Origin: Desulfobacula sp.
GTDB taxonomy: Bacteria > Desulfobacterota > Desulfobacteria > Desulfobacterales > Desulfobacteraceae
Assembly: GCF_021107415.1 (NCBI RefSeq)
Contig: NZ_JAIOSW010000208.1
Location: forward strand, 1 to 24,333
Length of the DNA: 24,333 nucleotides
Direction of reading: 5' to 3'
The position numbers were made by a program, and so were the translations under genes. This document shows positions 1-5,809 of this stretch, in pieces. Below the pieces are notes generated by a model. It saw only the letters and a program-made list of their open reading frames with translations, was not told the origin of the DNA and did not search any database. Every line of letters begins with the position of its first letter. The stretch's first letter is position 1.

Positions 1-791
1 CTTCGCTTTTCAAACCAGAGTTTTTCATTTTTAAGTGCTTTTCTGATGGAGTTGAATTGTTCAATGAAATGTTTCCCAAGGTTGAACAGCCTGAATTCCT
101 TGGCATGGGCATCTCCAGTCAGCATCCAGTGAAAATAGTAGGATCGGCGCTCATCTTCAGTTCTTTTCTCCTGCCATGCATAGATTTTTTCAGAGTATTT
201 TAACCGTAATAGCACTCCCGGGATTGAGGCAGCAATCATTATAATGGGTAGAATGGGGTTGAATAAAAACAGCAGCCAGAACACAGCAACAAAAGAAGCA
301 CCGCTCTGGCCTGCGGTAAATAGACCGTTCACAATGCTTGTGGGTCTGTATGGCCCCTCTCTCTGGGCTCTGAAAAGTGTATCTCTATACTCTGGAGATT
401 CGTAATAGGCAAGATCAGCCTGTACTGATTTTTCATGCAGCATAGAGAACATATAATCCGTAACGATAAGGGATTGCGCTTTTTTAATATAGTCAGTTAA
501 AAAATTAAAAAACGCAGTTAAAAGTCCGACCCCGCAGGCTATTACAATATACAGGAGCGGCTTTGAAAAATCATGATCAAACAGGCGTATTCCCTGGTTA
601 AACTCAAGGCCTGTAACAGCATCAATAATGAGTTTTATCAGGTATAAAGAAATAAGAGGGAGTATGCCAAGAACAACCACCACAAGCCCTGAAAGTATTG
701 AATATAAAGGGGAAGCCTGCCAAACAAATTTTAGAGCCCTGTCAATTCGGATGGCATTTTTAAGTTTTGTATTTAAGGAGTTTGGATTCAT
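1..791 (-). CDS. ABC transporter, permease part (partial, runs off the window)
   Basis: The first about 263 residues of an ABC exporter; the reading frame stays open to position 1, so the nucleotide-binding domain lies outside the window. The start MNPNSLNTKLKNAIRIDRAL is the first ATG after an in-frame TAA, and no strong Shine-Dalgarno site precedes it. Hydrophobic spans near residues 31-55 (LSGLVVVVLGILPLISLYLI), 78-95 and 165-190 fit the six-helix exporter fold, and the stretch ADLAYYESPEYRDTLFRAQRE is typical of the cytoplasmic loop between helices 2 and 3. ABC exporters of this class commonly accompany lasso-peptide and related RiPP genes, and this one lies downstream of a candidate precursor and its PqqD/HprK/S26 genes, so peptide export is inferred. 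A terminator ends only 20 bases before the start codon, so expression probably depends on read-through. The substrate is unknown. Confidence 0.85.
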   Translation of the reverse strand, partial: MNPNSLNTKLKNAIRIDRALKFVWQASPLYSILSGLVVVVLGILPLISLYLIKLIIDAVTGLEFNQGIRLFDHDFSKPLLYIVIACGVGLLTAFFNFLTDYIKKAQSLIVTDYMFSMLHEKSVQADLAYYESPEYRDTLFRAQREGPYRPTSIVNGLFTAGQSGASFVAVFWLLFLFNPILPIIMIAASIPGVLLRLKYSEKIYAWQEKRTEDERRSYYFHWMLTGDAHAKEFRLFNLGKHFIEQFNSIRKALKNEKLWFEKR

Positions 792-811
792 CAGGAATGA
801 TTATACATAAA

Positions 812-848
812 ACAAAAAAAAAAGACAGGGAGTATTCCACTCCCTGCC
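812..848 (-). terminator. Rho-independent terminator after the PEP-CTERM gene
   Basis: On the minus strand CAGGGAGT (846-839) pairs with ACTCCCTG (833-826) around a 5-base loop. A further G-C pair lies below one mismatch, and a run of about 12 T residues follows. It lies 27 bases past the stop of the PEP-CTERM gene, which makes it a convincing intrinsic terminator. Its T-tract ends about 20 bases before the ATG of the ABC transporter, leaving no room for a separate promoter. Confidence 0.85.
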
Positions 849-874
849 TTTCTTAAGTTATTCAATATATTTTT

Positions 875-1588
875 TTATTGCATATGTCTTTTTCTTCCGG
901 CCACATAAAGTCCAAGCAGGCCAAATCCAAGAAGCAGTATGCTGGCAGGTTCTGGAACTGGATTGGTGGTAATCATATCTTGAATTTGCTGATCGTCAAA
1001 ATGAACTATTTTATAATTGGAGCTATCAAAGCCTGATGAAGGATAGTTTGCATTAAATAAAGCTATGTATTGATTATACCAATCATATGGGTCATTTTGA
1101 GTTGTGCTGTGCCATGGAACAAATCTATCAAACCCACTTCCTGTAGAACCATAAACAAGGTCCCACACAGCAAGCTGAATGCCTGCATTTTCATTGACGG
1201 TATTGGTATTAGTCCAGAATTCATCCAAAATCCATGCAGCCTTTCCCATATTATCAGTGGTTATATCCACTAAATTGGCAGAACCGCTCCCGGCGTCAGT
1301 GTTAAGATCAATACAAAATCCATAGGAATTATATAAAATAGGGCTGGTTTCATTTACACTAAAATCAAGATTGAATTCTCCAGAATACGTAAAATCATAT
1401 GTGTAAGATCCATCTAAGGAAGTGTGCGGATCATCAAATACACCATCTCCATTGCTATCAAAATGGAAATAAGTCCCTACAAATCCAGTTGCTGGTAAGG
1501 CATCAGGTGTGACTTTTACATAAAGTGCAAAACAATTATTTGCAAAGAACATTAAAAACAAAAGTGATAAAAACAGTATTTTTTTCAT
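875..1588 (-). CDS. PEP-CTERM surface protein with thioester-like Cys/Gln motifs
   Basis: A 237-residue exported protein. Residues 1-21 are a signal peptide (lysines, a hydrophobic core, ANNCFA). The C-terminus is a textbook PEP-CTERM signal: VPEP at 211-214, a hydrophobic helix to about 230, then GRKR. In known systems exosortase cleaves such a tail during export, usually in bacteria that make extracellular polysaccharide. A calcium-loop-like DSNGDGVFDD lies at 44-53. FCID (Cys92) and GIQLAVWDLVYG (Gln138) resemble the paired Cys and Gln motifs of thioester adhesin domains; that comparison is from memory. The start is preceded by AAGAGG at good spacing. The gene lies 50 bases behind the small precursor gene with no promoter visible between them, so both are probably read from the sigma-54 promoter at 1816-1831. 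No exosortase gene is in the window. Confidence 0.9.
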   Translation of the reverse strand: MKKILFLSLLFLMFFANNCFALYVKVTPDALPATGFVGTYFHFDSNGDGVFDDPHTSLDGSYTYDFTYSGEFNLDFSVNETSPILYNSYGFCIDLNTDAGSGSANLVDITTDNMGKAAWILDEFWTNTNTVNENAGIQLAVWDLVYGSTGSGFDRFVPWHSTTQNDPYDWYNQYIALFNANYPSSGFDSSNYKIVHFDDQQIQDMITTNPVPEPASILLLGFGLLGLYVAGRKRHMQ

Positions 1589-1638
1589 TTAGGCCTCTTA
1601 TTTTTTTAAATTAAAAGTAATAGTAAGCATAATAACCA

Positions 1639-1776
1639 TTATGGAGGTGGTGGTGGGGGAGGGGGCTCTCCAGGGTCTCCACTAACATTTAGAGTCATGA
1701 CATGTTCTTTTACACTACCTGAAAATATAATGGTAATTTCAGGCTTTACCCATTCTTTTTTTTTATTTTTATCCAT
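1639..1776 (-). CDS. Candidate RiPP precursor peptide, lasso-like leader and octaproline C-terminus
   Basis: A 45-codon gene. The chosen ATG has a strong ribosome site (AAGGGGGT, 7 bases upstream); a longer frame starting at 1827 would begin inside the sigma-54 promoter and is rejected. The leader is lysine-rich, then carries W9-V-K-P12-E-I and G20-S-V-K-E-H-V-M-T28. This matches the YxxP...GSVxxLT pattern that PqqD-like domains read in lasso-type leaders, with Trp in place of Tyr. The rest is LNVSGDPGE followed by eight prolines and TAA. If Thr28 is the usual -2 threonine, the core starts at Asn30, and Glu37 is its eighth residue, the position of the acid in an eight-residue macrolactam ring; this is inference. 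A PqqD-like protein, an S26-type peptidase, an HprK-like kinase and an ABC exporter surround it. It could instead be a non-lasso RiPP or a polyproline regulatory peptide. Confidence 0.65.
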   Translation of the reverse strand: MDKNKKKEWVKPEITIIFSGSVKEHVMTLNVSGDPGEPPPPPPPP

Positions 1777-1815
1777 TGTAGTTACCCCCTTAATTAATAA
1801 AATAAATTTAAATAA

Positions 1816-1831
1816 AGCAATTAGCATGCCA
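1816..1831 (-). promoter_or_regulatory. Sigma-54 (RpoN) promoter for precursor and PEP-CTERM genes
   Basis: Minus strand TGGCATGCTAATTGCT matches the -24/-12 consensus TGGCAY-N5-TTGCW at every fixed position with exact spacing. Counting from the -12 C at 1817, the start of transcription would be near 1805, giving a 29-base leader that contains the AAGGGGGT ribosome site of the 45-codon gene. PEP-CTERM genes in other bacteria have been reported to be controlled by RpoN and the PrsK/PrsR two-component pair, which fits. No activator site was identified upstream. Confidence 0.7.
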
Positions 1832-1912
1832 TTATGTTAATCAGATCGTTTTTCTTGTTGCGATTTAAAAATATCCTCTACACAAAAAACAAATTTTTAC
1901 AACATTCTACAC

Positions 1913-2416
1913 TTATTTTATTAAACATTCTATTTTTTTCAAGAATTTATTTAAATAAAATATTAATCCAATAGCAGAAAAAGCAGTCAATACCCTTTTA
2001 AAAGGAGAAGAAATCAGGTTTTTTTTTATAAAAGAATTTCCATTGATCTGGGAGACATAACCAATAATACAATTTATTCCATGAACAATATCATTATTAA
2101 AACAATTATCACCTTTTGCAATAAAGCTGTTTCCTGAAATTTTCATAATCCGGTGAATAATTAGTTTGTCTGTTACTGAATTCAAATATGCCACAATATC
2201 TCCAGGCACGGGATATAGATCAATGTAAGGTGAAATGGTGATCGTATCCCCTTCTTTGATAAAGGGTTTCATACTGTGGCCTTTTGCTTTAAATTTAATT
2301 TTTTTTCTTTTTTGAGTGAATTCTTTGACAAGCTTTCCAAGGGATCTACTTGAAAGGTTCAATACTCCATGATCCTTAACAATGGAACAGGTATCAGGCG
2401 ATTTATTTTTCAACAA
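1913..2416 (-). CDS. S26-type signal peptidase-like serine protease (S24/S26 family)
   Basis: About 167 residues. The nucleophile box is GHSMKPFIKEGD (Ser48). The usual bacterial catalytic lysine is replaced by histidine in IIHRIM (His88), the Ser-His arrangement of archaeal, ER and SipW-like peptidases. A GDN box follows (102-104) with Asp109. Unlike most signal peptidases it has no N-terminal anchor; one hydrophobic stretch near residues 140-155 may hold it at the membrane. The start is TTG (2416, or 2413), inside the 3' end of the PqqD-like gene, with AAAGAG upstream; there is no ATG before the catalytic box. The 14-base overlap suggests translational coupling. By context it may remove the leader of the small precursor or act on the PEP-CTERM protein; neither is shown. 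Confidence 0.75.
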   Translation of the reverse strand: MLKNKSPDTCSIVKDHGVLNLSSRSLGKLVKEFTQKRKKIKFKAKGHSMKPFIKEGDTITISPYIDLYPVPGDIVAYLNSVTDKLIIHRIMKISGNSFIAKGDNCFNNDIVHGINCIIGYVSQINGNSFIKKNLISSPFKRVLTAFSAIGLIFYLNKFLKKIECLIK

Positions 2417-2699
2417 CCAACTCTTTTGTTATCAGTTCCTTTAAAATATCCAATACATCATTTTTAATTTGGTCATAAGAAGTGTTAAATTCCTTTGCAA
2501 GTTCATGTATGACATCATCAAGTATAGTTTCTCCATCAAGTTTTTCCCAGAGGGCAGCACCGGTTTCATTCAAGGCGTACATCTCAGAATCCAGATTCCC
2601 CACACCGGAGATCATGGGAACAATTACAAGCTCACCCTCAATCTTTCTTGCTATAACCTCTTTTGAAACACAGTAATATGACTGGCAATTGATGATCAT
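2403..2699 (-). CDS. PqqD family protein (RiPP recognition element-like)
   Basis: A 98-residue PqqD-like protein of the usual size. Diagnostic features are the beta-strand segment ending in EMYALNETGAALWEKLDG (about 39-56) and the following helix DDVIHELAKEFNTSYDQIKNDVLDILKELI. In characterised RiPP systems this winged-helix fold binds the leader peptide and presents it to modifying enzymes. The ATG has a good ribosome site (AGGGG, 7 bases upstream). It sits between the HprK-like kinase gene (27-base gap) and the peptidase gene (14-base overlap), the arrangement known from HPr-rel-A-type clusters. The obvious candidate ligand is the WxxP leader encoded at 1639-1776. The fold assignment is confident; the partner is inferred. 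Confidence 0.85.
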   Translation of the reverse strand: MIINCQSYYCVSKEVIARKIEGELVIVPMISGVGNLDSEMYALNETGAALWEKLDGETILDDVIHELAKEFNTSYDQIKNDVLDILKELITKELVVEK

Positions 2700-2726
2700 G
2701 TTTTTTCCCCTAATAATTTTTTTTAT

Positions 2727-3662
2727 CTATGATTGATAGTTCTCCATTAAGTTGCATATTTTATCACAAATATCACCATCCAGATTGAATTTTAAAGTGT
2801 AACAGTCGATCTGTTGAATGATTTCTTCAAGAATTGTAAAGGTTGCATCCCAGCCGTTTGGAGTTAAAAAAGGCTTTACAATAGATTGAAAAAGATCAAG
2901 ACTAAGTGTTTTTTTATCTTCAATTTTTAAGATAGTATTATTTTTTGCCTGCTCAAGAAAAAAGATAGCTTTTAGGGGAACTGATGTCGATGATACATCC
3001 GGAACTGTGCCATGGCACCAATGACCGTGAATCCAAAAATCATTTTTAAAACATTTAACGAACATTCTATCATCACATAGGATTTCAAATCCTTTTTGTT
3101 TCAACATTTGAGATAAGGTGCTTTTTCCAGCTCCTGAATCTCCAGTCAACAAAATACCTTTCCCGCTAATATTAAATCCATTTGAGTGAATAATCAGCCC
3201 TTTTCTATCGCTTAAAATTTTGGCAAAAAGCACCTGATCGGTATTAAAGAGCGTTAAAGCACTAAACTGAGCATTTTTATAATATTCTTCGGAAATTGCA
3301 TCTGAATAAATATCTACGACGGTATGATCTTCACTAAATTTACCAATTGCCGGATGACCTGGGTCTTCGGATAGAACAGGTGTATATTTATAGATCCATG
3401 AATCCTGTGTTTTAAAAATATGCCATTGATTCTTATTATAGATTTCAGTTTTTTTAGAACAAGATGAATCAAGAGTATCAGGCAGATAAAAATGATGATT
3501 TAATATAATGTTGTCATTCCCTAAACCATCAGTCTCAAAAAGCTTGAATTTCGGATGAAAGGTTTTCTCTGAAATGGGGTAATTAGAATTTACCTGAACA
3601 GTGATGCCGGCAACTTTATAATATTTGGTATAGGTTTTCATTTCTTCTCTTTTAGTCAGCAT
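2727..3662 (-). CDS. HPr kinase/phosphorylase-related kinase (HprK-related)
   Basis: About 311 residues. The C-terminal half has the HprK-like P-loop: HSNGFNISGKG leads into GDSGAGKST (residues 174-182 from the chosen start), then LCDDR about 20 residues later, and GHWCHGT. The N-terminal half is a divergent beta-rich domain with no assignment. Relatives occur with PqqD-like proteins in HPr-rel-A systems, and some lasso clusters carry such a kinase to phosphorylate the precursor. I chose ATG 3662; the frame also allows TTG 3680 (inside hipT) and ATG 3641 (which begins MKTYTKYYKVAG), so the start is uncertain. Only 4 bases separate it from the hipT stop, so it probably shares hipT's transcript. 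Ser32 of the 45-residue peptide is a possible substrate; this is untested. Confidence 0.8.
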   Translation of the reverse strand: MLTKREEMKTYTKYYKVAGITVQVNSNYPISEKTFHPKFKLFETDGLGNDNIILNHHFYLPDTLDSSCSKKTEIYNKNQWHIFKTQDSWIYKYTPVLSEDPGHPAIGKFSEDHTVVDIYSDAISEEYYKNAQFSALTLFNTDQVLFAKILSDRKGLIIHSNGFNISGKGILLTGDSGAGKSTLSQMLKQKGFEILCDDRMFVKCFKNDFWIHGHWCHGTVPDVSSTSVPLKAIFFLEQAKNNTILKIEDKKTLSLDLFQSIVKPFLTPNGWDATFTILEEIIQQIDCYTLKFNLDGDICDKICNLMENYQS

Positions 3663-3666
3663 TTTT

Positions 3667-4656
3667 CTATCCCAATCCAAGAGTTTTTATCCTTTCAGAA
3701 ATCATCAAGCTCGCTTTTTTTTTCATATCATCGGGCATACTGCTGCAGTTGATTAAATCAATTAACATTGATTCTTTTTTTTTGACAGTGTTGATAAATG
3801 TTGTGACTGGCTTTTCTCTTAAGCCCAGTCTATTTCCTAAAGCCTTGAAATCATATCCTGTATAAAAGCCATATTTTTCATAAGCTTTTGAGAATAAGCC
3901 GTTTCCCTCATTTTCAAGCAGATCCAGAGCCAGGAAGCCTGAACCGGAAACATTGTCAAATGCATTGGTAAAAAGAGAGTCATAATTGGGTGCCAAACGA
4001 TCATAATACAGCCTGGTATTTTCCGGCAATTTTTGCAAACTTATATTTTTTAAGTGCAGGTCATCATTGCCAATAATATAGGCATGGACGACACGACAAA
4101 AAAAATCAAAGACAACCGATGCTTTGCCATTTGCCATGAGATTTATGAGTTTTCCGGCCTTTTCATAACTGTATGCATATTTATCCTCACTTTTCATTCC
4201 AAAGCCTTGAACAAGATCTTCCTGATGGATCTTACCATCACCTTTGCGATCAAACCGTTTTGTAATATAGACAAGCTCGCCATCAGAAAATGAGATCAAA
4301 GCGCAAAGTGCGGTTTCAATTCCAAGCATTCGGCTTGTTAACATTGCACAATGCTCGTTTTCCGAAGCATGGGGAAAAGCTTCAGGGCTGGGTTTAAGAA
4401 TATATTCTCCTTCGGTAGAAGTCATTTCCAGTTCTTTGTTTGAATTGATTTTTAGAGAAAGTTTTTGCTGTACTCCTGAAATTGACAGGCCTTTGGACTT
4501 GGATGTGCTTTGTCTGAAAAAATCCTTCCGTGCAAATGAAAGAGCTGGATTAACTTTAAGGCTTTTAAATAATTTCCTAAATTCAGAATCTAAATAATGG
4601 GGATATTTTGATTTGCTTTTAACCGGCTTAAGGCTGATTCTGCAATAATTCATCAT
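3667..4656 (-). CDS. hipT: HipT-like Ser/Thr kinase toxin (HipA C-terminal part)
   Basis: 329 residues of HipA-like kinase without the N-terminal subdomain that single-chain HipA carries. The loop GLSISGVQQKLSL contains Ser58-Ile-Ser60, the SIS autophosphorylation motif that distinguishes HipT of the tripartite HipBST system from HipA. Further kinase landmarks are YILKPSPEAFP (Lys88), ENEHCAM, GNDDLHLKNIS (Asp199) and LAPNYD (Asp226). HipT of E. coli O127 phosphorylates tryptophanyl-tRNA synthetase; the target here is unknown. The two start ATGs are preceded by AAGGGAT, and the gene overlaps hipS by 29 bases, so the two are coupled. All the catalytic residues I can place are present, so the kinase looks active. 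No hipB is adjacent. Confidence 0.9.
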   Translation of the reverse strand: MMNYCRISLKPVKSKSKYPHYLDSEFRKLFKSLKVNPALSFARKDFFRQSTSKSKGLSISGVQQKLSLKINSNKELEMTSTEGEYILKPSPEAFPHASENEHCAMLTSRMLGIETALCALISFSDGELVYITKRFDRKGDGKIHQEDLVQGFGMKSEDKYAYSYEKAGKLINLMANGKASVVFDFFCRVVHAYIIGNDDLHLKNISLQKLPENTRLYYDRLAPNYDSLFTNAFDNVSGSGFLALDLLENEGNGLFSKAYEKYGFYTGYDFKALGNRLGLREKPVTTFINTVKKKESMLIDLINCSSMPDDMKKKASLMISERIKTLGLG

Positions 4657-5002
4657 TATCCCTTAAAATAGTAACAGCACCAATCATATCTTTCCCATTC
4701 TCCAAAATAAGTCGGAATTTATCGTTTTCATCAATTTTTTGAGCTTTGCTTTGTATTTTTTTGAGCCATCCTTCAGAAGCCAGATTGTCAAAAAATGAAA
4801 ATAAACTGCTGCTTCTGAAAGTCTGTTCCTGTAATGGAAGATTAAAACTTAAGGGGGTTCCAGTGGCAATATATGGCAGATCATAGGTAAAAGTGTATCC
4901 GCCTTCGATTTGTTTCAAAATCCCTGCAAATTTTTTATCAAAATAAATTTTGCCTATCCTATCCACAAATTCAGTCCTAATATTTAATCTATAAGAGAGC
5001 AT
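4628..5002 (-). CDS. hipS: HipS-like small subunit (HipA N-terminal subdomain)
   Basis: A 124-residue stand-alone copy of the HipA N-terminal subdomain: RIGKIYFDKKFAGIL and GYTFTYDLPYIA form the first sheet, then PLSFNLPLQEQTF and FFDNLASEGWL, the usual core of this domain. In HipBST, HipS binds and inhibits HipT, so the split plus the SIS motif in the neighbour supports a HipST pair rather than a frameshifted HipA. The two genes are in different frames and overlap by 29 bases, each with complete domain boundaries. The ATG directly follows the TGA of the HicA fragment, and no clear ribosome site is seen, so translation may depend on that frame. The residues before TEFVDR look unlike the family and may have been acquired. 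Confidence 0.85.
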   Translation of the reverse strand: MLSYRLNIRTEFVDRIGKIYFDKKFAGILKQIEGGYTFTYDLPYIATGTPLSFNLPLQEQTFRSSSLFSFFDNLASEGWLKKIQSKAQKIDENDKFRLILENGKDMIGAVTILRDNDELLQNQP

Positions 5003-5086
5003 TCAACTCTTCAACAGTGAGATGTGCTCATCTCTTCTTAAAGCACGGATGATTTTGTCAGAATCCAGACTTAGTATTTTTCTCAT
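5003..5086 (-). pseudogene. Fragment of a HicA toxin gene (5' end)
   Basis: A 27-codon frame beginning MRKILSLDSDKIIRALRR. This resembles the start of HicA mRNA interferases (short strand, then the KxxIRALRR helix), but the frame ends at LLKS before the conserved GSHH segment. Its ATG overlaps the TGA of the HicB-like fragment as ATGA, the usual hicB-hicA junction. The TGA abuts the hipS start codon, suggesting that hipST replaced the rest of the gene. The identification rests on about 18 residues plus the junction. Confidence 0.45.
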
Positions 5087-5145
5087 ACAGCAATTTCCAG
5101 CTCTTCAGCACCTTCAAAAAAAGTTTGATCGTCTTCAACCGGTAA
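5083..5145 (-). pseudogene. Fragment of a HicB antitoxin gene (3' end)
   Basis: A 20-codon frame after an in-frame TAA, beginning LPVEDDQTF and ending EELEIAV. Short HicB antitoxins often end in an acidic stretch followed by a similar hydrophobic V-terminal strand. It meets the HicA-like fragment through an ATGA overlap. It has no start codon and no partial-fold core, so it cannot be functional. The assignment is mainly by context. Confidence 0.4.
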
Positions 5146-5233
5146 TTATCTCATGAAGACCTTCAACTATCAGCTCTAATTCTTTTCCTGATACCTGACC
5201 TATTTTCTTCCCAAGTCTTTTATTTGATAACGT
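5135..5233 (-). pseudogene. Fragment of a MazF/PemK-type toxin gene (3' end)
   Basis: An open stretch of 32 codons with no start. Its product contains SNKRLGKKIGQVSGKELE and ends EGLHEIITG. The pattern (S/T)K-R-L-x-K-K-I-G-x-(L/V)-S followed by a short amphipathic helix is the usual C-terminus of PemK/MazF endoribonucleases. The 5' part is missing: the frame is closed by a TGA that coincides with the stop of the RelE gene. It overlaps the HicB fragment in another frame, so this 230-base interval is a patchwork of toxin-antitoxin debris. Confidence 0.5.
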
Positions 5234-5512
5234 TCATGGTTTAGTTGCAAGCTTGTTGATGATTTCATAAATATTTCTGCGGTGCCCAATCGCATATATA
5301 ATCACCTCTTTATTTCGGTTATCAATTTGATAGATTGCTCGATAGCGTTTTATTCTTAATGATCTAAAGTCGACCAGTTCATCCCGCAACTCCTTTCCAA
5401 GATACGGGTTCTCGTATAGTCCTTTTAGTATTGATTTGAGTTGTCTTTTTATAGTTGGGTGCAGATTATTGAACATCAGACCGGCAGTAGGTGTCAATTT
5501 GACACGATACAT
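5234..5512 (-). CDS. RelE/ParE family toxin
   Basis: A 92-residue protein of the RelE/ParE fold: MYRVKLTPTAGLMFNNL (first strand and helix), LHPTIKRQLKSILKGLYENPY, then the sheet DFRSLRIKRYRAIYQID and EVIIYAIGHRRNIYE. Arginines in the RSLRIKRYR segment and the IGHRRNIYE end are typical of RelE/YoeB-like ribonucleases, so mRNA cleavage is more likely than gyrase poisoning; this is inferred. Length and all core elements are intact. Its ATG shares one base with the antitoxin stop (TAATG), so the pair is translationally coupled and autoregulated in the usual way. Confidence 0.88.
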   Translation of the reverse strand: MYRVKLTPTAGLMFNNLHPTIKRQLKSILKGLYENPYLGKELRDELVDFRSLRIKRYRAIYQIDNRNKEVIIYAIGHRRNIYEIINKLATKP

Positions 5513-5775
5513 TAAAGGATATCCTCTAAGTCAAGCAAAGGTTTTTTTGCTTGCACCTCTTTTACTGAAGCCCACATCTGTTTCATTATATCTTTGTCTG
5601 CCATGATTTCCATAGTCTCGCACATTGCTTCATATTGGTCCATGGACATTATAATGGCCTTTGGTATGCCATTTTTAGTAATCGCTATTGTGTCTTCTCT
5701 GTCATCAAAGTTTCGTATCATGTCAAGCAGTTTGGCCTTTGCTTTAGTGACGGCTATGTAACTGTCAATCTGCAT
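5512..5775 (-). CDS. Phd/YefM family antitoxin
   Basis: An 87-residue antitoxin: residues 1-55 form the DNA-binding and dimerisation part (SYIAVTKAKAKLLDMIRN, then TIAITKNGIPKAIIMSMDQYE), and the acidic C-terminal part (EVQAKKPLLDLEDIL) should wrap the toxin. The ATG has an ideal ribosome site (AAGGAG, 7 bases upstream). It is the first gene behind a strong promoter whose -10 lies in a perfect palindrome, consistent with repression by the antitoxin-toxin complex. Size and domain order are normal for the family. Confidence 0.9.
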   Translation of the reverse strand: MQIDSYIAVTKAKAKLLDMIRNFDDREDTIAITKNGIPKAIIMSMDQYEAMCETMEIMADKDIMKQMWASVKEVQAKKPLLDLEDIL

Positions 5776-5809
5776 GAATGTCTCCTTAAGTTGTTGTTAT
5801 AATCCTTAA

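Noticed and set aside
628..810. Plus-strand ORFs across the window
   Set aside because: Each lies opposite a well-supported minus-strand gene and has no recognisable domain or ribosome site; none was accepted.
1777..1827. N-terminal extension of the small precursor (start at 1827)
   Set aside because: It would place the start codon inside the sigma-54 box and upstream of the predicted transcript; ATG 1776 has an excellent ribosome site.
3667..5002. A single hipA gene broken by a frameshift
   Set aside because: Both frames have full domain boundaries, the second has its own ATG pair and AAGGGAT site, and the SIS motif is specific to stand-alone HipT, so two genes fit better.
5083..5145. FFEGAEE similarity to the start of eukaryotic S-adenosylmethionine decarboxylase
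   Set aside because: Only about seven residues match, there is no start codon and the frame ends at once; a HicB tail joined by ATGA to a HicA start explains it better.
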